From Globodera rostochiensis (Eukaryota > Nematoda > Chromadorea > Rhabditida > Heteroderidae), in NCBI GenBank assembly GCA_018350325.1, contig JAEVLN010000016.1:1348693-1412692 (forward strand): a stretch of DNA of 64,000 bases, in the 5' to 3' direction. The notes beneath the pieces were generated by a model. It did not search any database. It was given only the letters and a program-made list of their open reading frames with translations, and was not told where the DNA came from. The position numbers and the translations under genes are program-made. This document shows, in pieces, positions 32,650 through 43,898 of this stretch. The first letter of the stretch is position 1. Each line of letters begins with the position of its first letter.

Positions 32650-35330
32650 AAATTTTCGATACGAACCCTGCTTTTACCCCACGTATCGCTGCTATTTGGT
32701 TCACGTATATTGGAACCCGGGTTTGGTTCACGTACATTGGCTTCCTGTTCCGGAAAGGAGACAACTGGGTTTGGTTTTGGTTTCCTGTTCCGGAAAGGAG
32801 AAATTTAATTCACGTATTTTTGGCTTCCTGTTCCGGAAAGGAGAAAACCGGGTTTAATTCACGTATTTTTGGCTTCCCGTTCCGGAAAGGGAAAACCCGG
32901 GTTTTGCTCACGTATTTCTGTCTCCTGTTCCGGTAAGGAGGTTTATTCCCGTATTTTTGGCTTCCTTTCCGGAAAGGAGAAAACCGGGTTTAATTCCCGT
33001 ATTTTTGGCTTTCTGTTTCGGTAAGGAGAAAACCGGGTTTGGTTCACGTACATTGCTTACCGTTCCGGAAAGGAGAAAACCGGGTTTGTTTCACGTACAT
33101 TGGCTTCCTGTTCCGGAAAGGAGAAAACCGGGTTTAATTCACGTATTTTTGGCTTCCTGTTCCGGAAAGGAGAAAACCGGGTTTAATTCACGTATTTTTG
33201 GCTTCCCGTTCCGGAAAGGGAAAACCCGGGTTTTGCTCACGTATTTCTGTCTCCTGTTCCGGTAAGGAGGTTTATTCCCGTATTTTTGGCTTCCTTTCCG
33301 GAAAGGAGAAAACCGGGTTTAATTCCCGTATTTTTGGCTTTCTGTTTCGGTAAGGAGAAAACCGGGTTTGGTTCACGTACATTGCTTACCGTTCCGGAAA
33401 GGAGAAAACCGGGTTTGTTTCACATACATTGGCTTCCCGTTCCAGAAAGGAGAAAACCGGGTTTAATTCCCTATTTTTAGCTTCCTGTTCCGGTAAGGAG
33501 AAAACCCGGGTTAGGTTCACGTATATTGGCTTCCCGTTCCAGAAAGGATAAAACCGGGTTTAATTTTCGTATTTTTGGCTTCCTGTTCCGGTAAGGAGAA
33601 ACCCGGGTTTGGTTCACGTATATTGGCTTTCCGTTCCAGAAAGGAGAAAACCGGATTTAATTTCCGTATTTTTGGCTTCCTGTTCCGGTAAGGAGAGAAC
33701 CCGGGTTTGGTTCACGTACATTGGCTTCCTGTTCCGGAAAGGAGAAAACCGGGTTTGGTTCACGTACATTGGCTTCCTGTTCCGGAAAGGAGAAACCGGG
33801 TTTGGTTCATGTATTGGCTTCCCGTTCCGGAAAGGAGAAAACCGGGTTTAATTCCCATATTTTTGGCTTCCTGTTCCGGAAATGAGAAAACCGGGTTTGA
33901 TTCACGTATTTCTGTCTCCTGTTCCGGAAAGGGAAAACCCTGGTTTGGTTTACTTATTTATTGCTCCTGTTCCGATAAGTAGGTTTAATTCCCGTATTTT
34001 TGGCTTCCCGTTCCGGAAAGGGAAAACCCGGGTTTTGCTCACGTATTTCTGTCTCCTGTTCCGGTAAGGAGGTTTATTCCCGTATTTTTGGCTTCCTTTC
34101 CGGAAAGGAGAAAACCGGGTTTAATTCCCGTATTTTTGGCTTTCTGTTTCGGTAAGGAGAAAACCGGGTTTGGTTCACGTACATTGGTTTCACGTTCCGG
34201 AAAGGAGAAAACCGGGTTTAATTCCCGTATTTTGTCTTCCCGTTCCGGAAAGGGAAAACCCGGGTTTGGTTCACGTACATTGGCTTACCGTTCCGGAAAG
34301 GAGAAAACCGGGTTTAATTCCCGTATTTTTGGCTTTCTGTTTCGGTAAGGAGAAAACCGGGTTTGGTTCACGTACATTGGTTTCCCGTTCCGGAAAGGAG
34401 AAAACCGGGTTTAATTCCCATATTTTTGGCTTCCTGTTCCGGAAATGAGAAAACCGGGTTTGGTTCACGTATTTCTGTCTCCTGTTCCGGAAAGGGAAAA
34501 CCCTGGTTTGGTTTACTTATGTATTGCTCCTGTTCCGATAAGTAGGTTTAATTCCCGTATTTTTGGCTTCCCGTTCCGGAAAGGGAAAACCCGGGTTTTG
34601 CTCACGTATTTCTGTCTCCTGTTCCGGTAAGGAGGTTTATTCCCGTATTTTTGGCTTCCTTTCCGGAAAGGAGAAAACAGGTTTAATTCCCGTATTTTTT
34701 GGCTTTCTGTTTCGGTAAGGAGAAAACCGGGTTTGGTTCACGTACATTGGTTTCCCGTTCCGGAAAGGAGAAAACCGGGTTTAATTCCCGTATTTTGTCT
34801 TCCCGTTCCGGAAAGGGAAAACCCGGGTTTGGTTCACGTACATTGGCTTACCGTTCCGGAAAGGAGAAAACCGGGTTTAATTCCCGTATTTTGTCTTCCC
34901 GTTCCGGAAAGGGAAAACCCGGGTTTGGTTCACGTACATTGGCTTACCGTTCCGGAAAGGAGAAAACCGGGTTTAATTCCCGTATTTTTGGCTTTCTGTT
35001 TCGGTAAGGAGAAAACCGGGTTTGGTTCACGTACATTGGTTTCCCGTTCCGGAAAGGAGAAAACCGGGTTTAATTTTCGTATTTTTGGCTTCCTGTTCCG
35101 GTAAGGGAAAACCCGGGTTTGGTTCACGTACATTGGCTTACCGTTCCGGAAAAGAGAAAACCGGATTTAATTCCCGTATTTTTGGCTTCCTGTTCAGGAA
35201 AGGGAAAACCCGGGTTTGGTTCACGTACATTGGCTTTCTGTTCCGGAAAGGAGAAAACCGGGTTTGGTTCACGTACATTGGCTTCTTGTTCCGGAAAGGA
35301 GAAACCAGGTTTGGTTCACGTATTAGCTAC
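32650..35330. repeat. 48-50-bp array (TTCCGGAAAGGAGAAAACC unit), over 50 copies
   Basis: The unit is TTCCGGAAAGGAGAAAACC, GGGTTT, then either GGTTCACGTACATTGGCTTCC or the TTAATTCCCGTATTTTTGGC form, then a TG or CG link. Lengths are 48, 49 or 50 bp. Composite units repeat: about 329 bp (32957 and 33286) and about 560 bp (33970 and 34531). Since 48 is 16 codons, long frames arise (PERRKPGLVHVHWLPV repeated), but 49- and 50-bp units shift frame and no start or splice context supports a gene. Confidence 0.95.
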
Positions 35331-36420
35331 TCTCGCCGCCTGACTCTCTTTTTTTACCACACTATTTCTTCAAAAAATAAAATTTTCAGAAATAAACTAA
35401 AACAATTTTTAGATGGGGTGCGTTCATGTCCAAATTACTCTCGCCGCCTGACTTTCTATTTTTAGCACACTATTTCTTCAAAAAATAAAATTTTCAAGAA
35501 ATTAAACTAAAACAATTTTTAGATGGTTGTATTCATGTCCAAATTACTCTCGCCGTCTGACTCTCTCTTTTTAGCACACTATTTCTTCAAAAAATAAAAT
35601 TTTCAGAAATAAACTAAAACAATTTTTAGATGGGGTTCATTCATGTCCAAATTACTCTCGCCGCCTGACTCTCTCTTTTAGCACACTATTTCTTCAAAAA
35701 ATAAAATGTTCAAGAAATTAAACTAAAACAATCACGGGGGGAGGGCATTTCTAACGAATTCGAGGGAAAAAAGAAAACAAAAACTTTATTAAAATAAATT
35801 AAATATCCGCATTAATTAAAAAAATAAAATTTTTTTGACAGACGCAAATTCGCCTAAATTTTATATCAATCGATTCCCCTCATCGAGCTGAGTACGAATA
35901 TGCAAAAATTGGGTGCCGCTCACCAACTATTGTTCAAAAAATAAAATTTTCAGAAATTAAACTAAAACAATTTTTAGATGGGGTTCATTCATGACCAAAT
36001 TACTCTCGCCGTCTGACTCTCTCTTTTTACCACACTATTTCTTCAAAAAATAAAATTTTCAGAAATTAAACTAAAACAATTTTTAGATGGGGTTCATTCA
36101 TGACCAAATTACTCTCGCCGTCTGACTCTCTCTTTTTACCACACTATTTCTTCAAAAAATAAAATGTTCAAGAAATTAAACTAAAACAATCACGGGGGGG
36201 GGGGAGGCATTTCTAACGAATTCGAGGGAAAAAAGAAAACAAAAACTTTATTAAAATAAATTAAATATCCGCATTAATTAAAAAAATAAAATTTTGTTGA
36301 CAGACGCAAATTCGCCTAAATTTTAATATCAATCGATTCCCCTCATCGAGCTGAGTACGAATATGCAAAAATTGGGTGCCGCTCACAATTTTGAGCAAAG
36401 TTACCGCCCATCAAAATTGG
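35331..36420. repeat. Mixed block: 109-bp satellite monomers and CACGGGG repeats
   Basis: Plus-oriented satellite monomers fill about 35331-35730 and 35930-36185. Each run ends in a CACGGGG/TTCGAGGG dispersed repeat (35731-35915 and 36191-36395). The order monomers-then-repeat is duplicated, about 460 bp apart, which implies a block duplication. Confidence 0.9.
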
Positions 36421-36496
36421 CCAAAAACAATGAAAAATATAAAAATAGTGAAGATTTGAAGGCATAAATACACTTAAAAATTTAAAAAAAAATGAA

Positions 36497-37163
36497 GCCT
36501 ACAACACCACCGATTCCCAGGACGTCTCCGTTCCAAGTACTAAGGAGGCCCAAGTTGCTTAACTTGCCAGAGTAGAGAAACAATTGAATGAAATGTGAGC
36601 CCCGGACCCGAATTCGAACAATCAAAATTCAATTTTAGCTTCAAAATCATTCAAAAAGCATAAAATTCAACGTGGTATGGTCGTAAGCGATGCTAGAATG
36701 AGGGAAGCCAACCAAATGTGTGATCAGCCCACTCTCTTTTCTTCAACTCGGCGACTACTGCTCTCTTCACTGTCCGCACATTCTTCTTCCGCATTGAGCA
36801 TCAATTCTCTTCCAATTTTCACATTTTCCATGACGCAAAAAGTTGATGACTTTATTTTGGAATTTGATCCTTAAAATCACGGAGGGGGGGGGGGGGGGGG
36901 GTCATTTCTAGCGAATTCGAGGGAAAAAAGAAAACAAAAACTTTATTAAAATAAATTAAAAATATCCGATATAATTAAAAAATAAAAATTTTTTTCGGCA
37001 GACGCAAATTCGCCTAAATTTTATATCAATCGATTCCCCTCATCGAGCTGAGTACGAATATGCAAAAATTGGGCGCCGCTCACCATTTCAGCAAAGTTAC
37101 AGCCCATCAAAATTGGCCAAAAACAATGAAAAATATGGGCATTTGATCGGACGGGATGGCGTG
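36497..37163 (-). pseudogene. Shattered 5S rRNA gene
   Basis: 36497-36570 matches the 3' two-thirds of the 5S gene, and 36666-36688 matches its 5' end (minus strand). The missing middle GATCGGACGGGATGGCGTG is found alone at 37145-37163. In its place at 36571-36665 is foreign DNA that starts with the tail of F-box-like exon 1 (GTAGAGAAACAATTGAATG, then AAATGTGAG). Flanks on both sides match those of the intact gene at 19275. It cannot give a normal 5S transcript. Confidence 0.9.
36875..37090. repeat. CACGGGG(n)/TTCGAGGG dispersed repeat, copy 4
   Basis: Same unit as 19995-20140, with an 18-19-nt G run. A decayed hairpin motif (GATGTCGATAGGCGTGGCCG) follows near 37272. Confidence 0.85.
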
Positions 37164-37542
37164 TTTCATTGTAATTGCCCAAAAATGCATCGTGGAAGTG
37201 CGAAAAAATGATTAAAAACATTTAAAAAATCAAATGAGATTCAAAAATAGGTGGTTTTGTAGGTGATGGCGATGTCGATAGGCGTGGCCGAAAAGAAAAA
37301 ATGATAATTTTACGATTCTTATTAAGAAAATTCTTCAATTTCGATAACTAAAACGGTCCAAATTACCGCTCTTGTCCGATCTCTAGTCTTAATATTCAAA
37401 AGTAAATTATTATGAGTTTATTTTAATGACGATATTATTTGAAATTGGCAATGCTGGACACACGCCAGAGTGCTTGACCGTAATGAAAAACATCGTATTA
37501 ACAATTTTGCAAAATCATTAATAAAAAGTCATTCGAAAGACG

Positions 37543-37791
37543 ATGATGCGATTGATCCTGATACTGTTTCTTCCATTTAAGTCCAACCCGGTTGTTGTGC
37601 ATGACAATGGCACCACCGCCGAATTGGAGGACCAGCCAAAAGGCTACGCACAAAAATGGCATTTTCATTGGCATCGTTTATTTAAAATGATGCATTTACA
37701 AAAAAAGTTAGTTTTTAAGCAACAAAACTCGAATAAAATTGATCAATTACTCTGTTCCTATCCATTTAAACCGTTTAATGTTAATACATAA
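37543..37791 (+). CDS. Small putative secreted protein (82 aa)
   Basis: ATG at 37543 opens a single-exon frame of 82 codons. The N-terminus MMRLILILFLPFKSNPVVV is short and hydrophobic, and HDNGTTAELEDQPKGYAQKW follows. It lies 280 bp upstream of the first exon of the next gene. No family recognised. The tail (KKLVFKQQNSNKIDQLLCS) is AT-rich and may run into intron, so the real C-terminus is uncertain. Confidence 0.4.
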   Translation: MMRLILILFLPFKSNPVVVHDNGTTAELEDQPKGYAQKWHFHWHRLFKMMHLQKKLVFKQQNSNKIDQLLCSYPFKPFNVNT

Positions 37792-38066
37792 AAACAAAAA
37801 TAATTTATTCAGCAATGATTTTTTGCTCTGAAAAAAATTTCCATTTTCGTTCCATTCGATGTGTGAAAATGGCTGAAATCGGGCGGATTGTCACTGGACA
37901 GCCATTAGCCAGCAGAGACGACCAAACGGCCGATGCTAATGACTCATTTCTGATGGCTTTTTAAGCACTTTCACTTTCCATTCCATCACACAAATCATTA
38001 GCACAACAAAATCATTCAATTTGATTAAATTTCAGCTACAAAGCCTCGAAAGTACCGTATACCAAA

Positions 38067-38852
38067 ATGAATTTTCTGCCTTTTTGGATTTTGTTGATTG
38101 CCCTGAAGGCATTTGGAGTTCATGGAAGGTAATTGACTGATTAGGCTTAATTATTTGAAGCAGTTTCGTTGCTTTAGTGATCCCCCTGACGAATGGAATA
38201 AGTGCCAAAAGAACGGAAACGGAACAATTCGCCTTGAAAAGACGTGCAAAAAGTATTATTAATTTTTAATTAATTTTCTATTAAAATCTTTTTTTCAGCC
38301 ATTTAATTTGCTACAAGAGCAAAATGGCCAAAGATTTTGGAAACTGGAAATTCGGCGGACGATTTCGAGTGAACAACCCAAACAAAGGACTTGCCGACAA
38401 ATGTGCCGGGAATGACGGGACCAAAGGATGGCACGCCTTGCAGGTCACGGAAGAAGGCAACGGAACTGCGACTTTGACGTCATCATTCGGGTTGAGTGAA
38501 TTTGTATTTTAATTAAAAAACATTTAATTTTAGCAATTTGAATGAAAATTTGGGCTATTCCTCGGTCTCAAATGGACTCAAGCATCTGCTGGACATCAAC
38601 ATTACCAAAGGTTCTTTGAAATCACAAATATAATTTATTTTCAATTAAGCTTTGTCACCGATTGGCCAATCTGTCGGAAAGGAGTTTCTGAAGGCGCTCC
38701 GTTTGGGTGCTTTTATGAAAGACTACGATGGCATGGCACTTCAAATTGCCGCAATGGAAATTCTTCGAAGCATTGGGGAAAAGGATGGGAAATTGTGCAA
38801 AAAAAACGGTGAAAATCATTTTTCCCAATCACCGGATGAAATATTCAAATGA
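38067..38852 (+). CDS. Multi-exon secreted protein, unrecognised
   Basis: Five exons join in phase: 38067-38128, 38178-38252, 38299-38490, 38534-38610 and from 38650. Exon 1 is a clear signal peptide (MNFLPFWILLIALKAFGVHG). The mature part reads DPPDEWNKCQKNGNGTIRLE, HLICYKSKMAKDFGNWKF, LADKCAGNDGTKGWHALQV, NLNENLGYSSVSNGLKHLLD and LSPIGQSVGKEFLKALRLGA, with about five Cys. Exon 5 either ends at the stop at 38852 or splices at 38814 to a Thr/Ser-rich exon at 38911-38989 (EKPMATSTEKTSTKVISTT). A secreted parasite protein is plausible; no domain is recognised. Introns of about 40-50 bp are typical for the window. Confidence 0.7.
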
Positions 38853-39048
38853 TTTTAAATAATTAAAAATACTTATTTATTAATTCATCAACTTAATACC
38901 ATTATTATTTTAAGTGTGTTGCTAAATGGGAACACCCAACGGAAAAACCAATGGCCACTTCAACTGAGAAAACTTCAACAAAAGTCATTTCAACAACGGT
39001 GACTTGTGTTAAAATAACAAATAAATTCCCAATTTGGAAACTTTGACG

Positions 39049-39177
39049 TAGGGTTGGAGCCGGGGGGGAGGAGATCCCCGGGCAAACCGGGGATCCCCAG
39101 TTCGGCGCGAACAAACCGGGGGACGGGGATGAGAATGGCCGGTGACCCCGCGTTTCTCCGCCCGAGCTCCAACCCTA
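39049..39177. mobile_element. hAT-type MITE, 129 bp, between exons of the secreted-protein gene
   Basis: TAGGGTTGGAGC and GCTCCAACCCTA are perfect 12-bp inverted ends. The flanks CTTTGACG (39041-39048) and CATTGACG (39178-39185) match in 7 of 8 bases. The interior is GGGGATCCCC-type words, unlike the AT-rich host. Confidence 0.92.
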
Positions 39178-39243
39178 CATTGACGAGAATTTTAATACAT
39201 TTTAAAATTTCAATCAATATTTTAACGCCCGAATATTAAGCCC

Positions 39244-40082
39244 AATCCTCTGGCGTCAATGAAAAAGAATGTGGACCATTTTGGCATCAATTGCACGCAA
39301 ATTGACTTTGCCGATGACATTGCTCAATTTATGCTTAGCATTTCGGCGCCATCTCTTTATGGTTTTGCATGTGCTAACTTCCAAAAAAGATACGCACACG
39401 GCAAATACCCGGAAAATTATCCGGAAGTGGCAAAACATGACCAAGTCGATGCTTGCGCCCAAGTGCCAACGGCATCGTTCTGCAACGAGTGCCCACAAAA
39501 TTTGGGAATAAAATTAAGCAATATGCCAATTTAGGACTCTGGCACTGTACGCGTGCTACCAAACTGAAAGCAAAATGAGCGCCGTCAACATGGAAATTGC
39601 TCAAATTTGCCAAAACCACCTTGGCATTTCAATGGTTGCTGGCTTTCGAACCCGGATTTGCGTGCATCGTGAAGCAGAAAAAGAACTGATCGTTGTCGAG
39701 TCCATTTTGGACTTTTCATTCTCCGATCAAAGGTAATATTGAGAAAAAAATAATTTTATTAAATATTTACTGACTAATTATGTTTATTGCTTTAAGCTAC
39801 AAGAGAATGCAAAAATTTTCATTTAAAATCGGAGAAATTACAAACGGGATGGAATATGCGCCTATTTTTTTCATCGAGTTTGGCAATAAACACCAGAAAA
39901 GTGTAGTCCGAGAGGAGGCTGATGGCAAAGCGATTTCGGATGATTTGAATAAAGAAGTAAACCATTTGATCATTTGCCGTATTTCCTATAATAAGGAAAA
40001 TGTAAATTTCGTTGCTTTACCCTCAACTTTAGAAGGCAACCATTGGGGCGGTTCTAAGTTCAATTGTTCGTCAACAAATTAA
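39244..40082 (+). CDS. Further exons of a secreted-protein gene (frameshift inside)
   Basis: About 39244-39534 encodes HFGINCTQIDFADDIAQFML, LYGFACANFQKRYAHGKYP, DACAQVPTASFCNECPQNLG. In another frame, 39536-39731 encodes LALYACYQTESKMSAVNMEI, AQICQNHLGISMVAGFRTR and ends at a good donor. That is spliced to 39798-39955 (YKRMQKFSFKIGEITNGMEY, then KSVVREEADGKAISDDLNKE). No GT-AG intron restores the frame between the first two blocks, so a single-base indel near 39500-39540 is likely. Cys-rich and soluble. It may continue the gene at 38067 or be a second gene; unrecognised. Confidence 0.5.
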
Positions 40083-40264
40083 TGGAAATTGGGCAAAATC
40101 GCTGCATTTCATTCCACCAACGGATCGATATATGCCAATTCACTTCCAAATTCAAAAGCCAAAATTCATGCAATTGATCACACGTCAAACGGATTATCTG
40201 CCCTATAAAAATAACCCAAAAATTGTTAGCAAAATTATTTGTTTGTAAACAAAATATTTTTTAG

Positions 40265-41136
40265 AGACACCCATCGCCTTGTGATCTGATGGGAGATGAA
40301 TGTGAACTGGTCAAAGAGATTGAAAGGAAAATTGCGGACCTTTTGGAATGTTGTTCACCTACAAATCCAGGTGGACCGTGCATCTGTACGCTTCCAACTC
40401 CCGACCCGGTATATTTAAAATTCATTTATGTTAATTATAAATAATTTTCTATTCAGAAAGAATTCACGGTGTTTCCTCCATCCGCCATCATTAAGCCCGT
40501 GAACACTCAAAATAGAAAGCCGGACAAAGTCTTGCACACCAAAGAACAGGCACAGCAAATATATGAAGGTTATATGGAAAGTGAGTTTTTAAATATTCAA
40601 TACTTAAAATAAATATTTTAAATATTTTTAAATAACAAAATTAATCACTATTTACGATATAAATTGAAAATAATTTGAATACTTTGATCAAAGAATGTGC
40701 AAATTGTACGCCATTTCTGAAAAAGGAAAGTAATCGAGCGAAGAGGCAGGCCAAAACAAACTTGAACAAATGGCCAACATTTCCAATTGCGATCAAATTC
40801 AGCAAGGCATGTTAGAAAATGCGTATTTGTTGTTAATTATTTATTTACTTTTTCACATACAGTGTGTAGAAAAACTCTTGAATGGGAATTCAAAAAGGAA
40901 CAAGCTTTATTGAGTTTGTATTATTTAATTTGCATAAATTAATTTATTCATTCAGAAAGGACACGTGCATTAATTTTACCACTGGTTTGAGCCATGTACC
41001 GGACGAAGGCATTGAAGTCTTCAATATTTTTGATGGAACGTACGGCAGATCTGGTGTTGGGAAGACGGCAAAATGGCACAATTATATTCGTTTCATATCA
41101 CTCTTTACTCATTTTTCCATCCATCATTTCTCATAA
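40265..41136 (+). CDS. Downstream exons of the same secreted-protein region
   Basis: Exons with matching phases: 40265-40408 (HPSPCDLMGDECELVKEIER, CCSPTNPGGPCICTLPTPDP), 40457-40580 (EFTVFPPSAIIKPVNTQNRK), 40694-40810 (CANCTPFLKKESNRAKRQAK), 40863-40912 (CRKTLEWEFKKEQALL), and a last block from about 40957 (DTCINFTTGLSHVPDEGIEV, FNIFDGTYGRSGVGKTAKWH). The 48-codon first exon has seven Cys with CC and CIC. The last junction does not fit phase cleanly. Likely the 3' part of the gene or genes starting at 38067. No homologue recognised. Confidence 0.5.
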
Positions 41137-41159
41137 TTCTGATAATAATTTCTCACGAT

Positions 41160-42000
41160 TCTGACTTTTTTTTTTCTTATATTTTTTACTCTGTTGCCGT
41201 TGTTTTTTCTTTTCATATTTGTCACCCTCCTGATACTTATGACTTTTAATCCAGATCATGTGGTAATCCAAATGGTTGCGAAATTGGGGTAGGTATTCGC
41301 CCAGTCCGTTTATTGAAAATTTGTTGCGAAATTAGCGCGCCTACCAAAATTTGGTCAAAATACCCGATGTTTCTTCGCCCAGCCCTGATTGGGATGCGAT
41401 CACGGCCTCTAGTTTACGGGTTGATACCCGCCGAGGGTTTTCGGCCGACCCGGTGTTCCTATCAACATAAATTTTGTTGGATTAAATTTGAATATTTATG
41501 TCCGTTGTGTGTTGTTCTTTGGACTAGTCGATTTGTTTAAGATTATGGATCGGCCGTCCTGCTGCACTTTCTTTTGCTCATTCCCCCATAATCGCCCGCC
41601 CACCATTTTCTCTGGGTCGACGTTTTGCCCAACGCATTCAATTTGAATGCAAAAAGTGCCCTCTGCTGAATTTCTATTGTTCAAATTCTCCGATTGCCCT
41701 TATTTTTGATTCAAAAATTTCCAAGAGTGCGGTTGTCGGTTTCAGACGGACCCGAAAACCCAGTAATTTCGGTTCGATTAACCGAATCAGTATACAAAAA
41801 CAGGGTTGGTCTAGTATTTCAAAAAAAATCCGTTCTGTTAAGTTTCTGATCGCTAACCAAAGATGGTTTTGTTCTGAAATGAAACATCTATGGTGGAGGA
41901 AACAATTTCTAAAAATGATAATAAATATTTCTGATTTTCTAGAATGAATTTTATGACAATTCGGAAATTTTTTTGCCCAGCAAAATTGGGGAAATTTAAA
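41160..42000. other. Short coding-like frames, no assignable gene
   Basis: Minus-strand frames at 41340-41475 (TGSAENPRRVSTRKLEAV, ASQSGLGEETSGILTKFW) and at 41496-41684 (CVGQNVDPEKMVGGRLWGN) look protein-like but are short and unrecognised. 41700-41800 is a patch of CGGTT/AACCG words. Confidence 0.3.
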
Positions 42001-42009
42001 AATTCATAA

Positions 42010-42440
42010 CTAGGGCGGGGATTTATATGCACATAAAATCTTGAAATATGCGCATAAAATATGCACCAAAAATTGCAAAATATGCCATAAAATCAAAAAA
42101 TTTCCACATAAATTTTTCCAAATTCAATATAAAATTTTCCCAAAATTCTTCAATTTCATTCAACATTGTCAGAGAAAATTTTTGACAATAAGCAGAATTT
42201 TAAAAATGTTCATTTTTTCGTGGCAGACTTTTTAGTCACAAAAAAGTTGATTTTTAGTGGAAAAATTGGCAGATTTTTTTGTTGTTTTGGGTCAGTTTGG
42301 GGAGTCGGCAGTGCCGATCAGGCATGGCCATGGATACAAATTTTTAAATCCGTGTCCGGATGGCGCCGCCGGGGAAAATTTTTAATTTTCAACTCAATTT
42401 GTTAATTTTTCCCAAAAATCCCGGTCCCGTCCTACTCTAG
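42010..42440. mobile_element. hAT-like MITE remnant(s), TAGGGCGGGGATTTATATGC end
   Basis: The left end TAGGGCGGGGATTTATATGC is followed by ATATGCACATAAAA words, as in the 17816 element. At 42300-42375 there is a hairpin-type motif interrupted by CAGGCATGG and the AATCCGTGTCCGGATGG words also found at 48235. The right part ends CCCGGTCCCGTCCTACTCTA. The pieces probably represent two or more nested elements. Confidence 0.5.
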
Positions 42441-42714
42441 TACTGTGAATATTCTAATATTCCAGCATTAATAAAAAGCCAGCTGTTAGTGAAAGTTGGC
42501 CAAATTCCTTTTCTTCAATTCTCCATGGAAACAATGCTTGCAAACTTTTTTCATCAAACTATTGACCGAAACAATCCTTATATGTAATAATAATTTACTT
42601 AATTTATTATTTTGCATACCGTAAATTTCCAAAAATCCTTCATGCGGCCCTTCTTCATTCTCTGAAACGACCACTGCTTCGCCGTTGAAATCCAGTTTCA
42701 AATTTTATTTCTGA

Positions 42715-42754
42715 CTAGCGGTTTAGGTGCGCCTAACGGCGCACCAACCGCTAG
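42715..42754 (-). mobile_element. Helitron 3' terminus (hairpin plus CTAG)
   Basis: The minus strand shows stem GGTGCGCC, loop GTTA, stem GGCGCACC, then TAAACCG and CTAG, followed by host T. A hairpin about 10 nt before CTRR with insertion next to T is the Helitron 3' end. The whole 40-bp segment is itself a near palindrome starting and ending CTAG. Confidence 0.75.
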
Positions 42755-43898
42755 AAGTACGTCATGTTATAAACAGATTTGTCGCCTTGAATTGCAATTT
42801 TTGGGTTTGACTCGTTTTAATTAGGACTCTTTTTCCCCTTTGGCATTTTTCTCAATCCACTCTTTCCCTTTCCGCATTTTTCACTGTTCTTTAAAAAAAC
42901 CAAATAATTGCATTTCGCAAGAGACAAAATCATCAAAAACAATTTATTTTCTAAAATTTGCGTTTTCTGTAGTGAATTTTCAAACATTACGCAAAAACTT
43001 TACTCCGCTAATTCAAAGCCCTACCCTGTGTCAGGACAAAAAAGATTCACAAAGTTTATGCATATGTAGATATGGTCAAAAGGTGGTGTGAAAATAAATA
43101 TGACATCGACGTTTGTCCAATCTTGGTCCCCCGTGTTTGCTTCAAGATTCGGCGTTCCTAACTTCGTCTACCACAAACCAGCACTCGTATTGTATAGAGG
43201 AAGGTCCAGCCAAAGGCGACAGCGTTCGGCGGATAGTTCACACAACAAAGCATCCCAACGGACTGAACTTCCTAAAAGCAAGCACTATAAGTATTTTCCA
43301 TCTCGACAGACCATCCGGTTCAACGCCTCCACATACAATGTCAGCAACTTCCACTTCTGTCTGTCCAATTGCGGCGCTGTTTTCTGATTGTCGAAACTTT
43401 CCTAAAGGCATTAAAAGTAAAATTCTCTTTCCATCTCAACAAACCAACCGGTGCAACGCCTCCACGTACATAATGTCAGCAACTTCTACGTGTCTGTTCA
43501 ATTGCGGCAGTTTCCTGATGAGCCGAGTCCCTCACGTAAGGACTTTGAGCCGTTCTAAGCCATGGCAATGCTAGATTTATTTAATTACGCGTCAGAATCA
43601 CCACCACAGAATGGGCTTGGCAATCTCCGCTCCATTTCCACCCCCCACCCCCCCCCCCACCTGTTGTGCCTCTCTCCGCCCAACTGCTTGTTCCTGCTTT
43701 GTAGTTCGTTTGTTGGCTTTTGCAATTCCTTTCCAAAGTCGAAAGTCAATTGTCCGCGGCCATTGTGAGCATCTAAAGGGAAAGTAAACCATAACCTAAT
43801 TCGGTCTTAAATAAAAACAATGTACCCTTTGTTCAAGCAGTTCACAGGGAGGCGCCAATGTCTAATGCAGTTCATTTTTCATTTTAACTAAGAACTAA
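42755..43898 (-). mobile_element. Helitron 3' region, decayed
   Basis: This lies between the helicase fragment and the 3' hairpin. It contains a two-copy imperfect repeat of about 85 bp (43300-43385 and 43425-43510; shared CAACGCCTCCAC and AATGTCAGCAACTTC). A long plus-strand frame (43113-43574) reads through the repeat; I see no domain in it. A C run lies near 43645. Confidence 0.45.

Noticed and set aside
32957..35343. Series of 60-147-codon frames with PERRKPGLVHVHW repeats
   Set aside because: They come from the 48-50-bp array; frames break at every 49- or 50-bp unit and no gene signals flank them. Kept only as a repeat feature.
43113..43574. 153-codon plus-strand frame
   Set aside because: It lies in the Helitron 3' region, reads through a two-copy repeat and has no recognisable domain; the element's coding strand is the opposite one.
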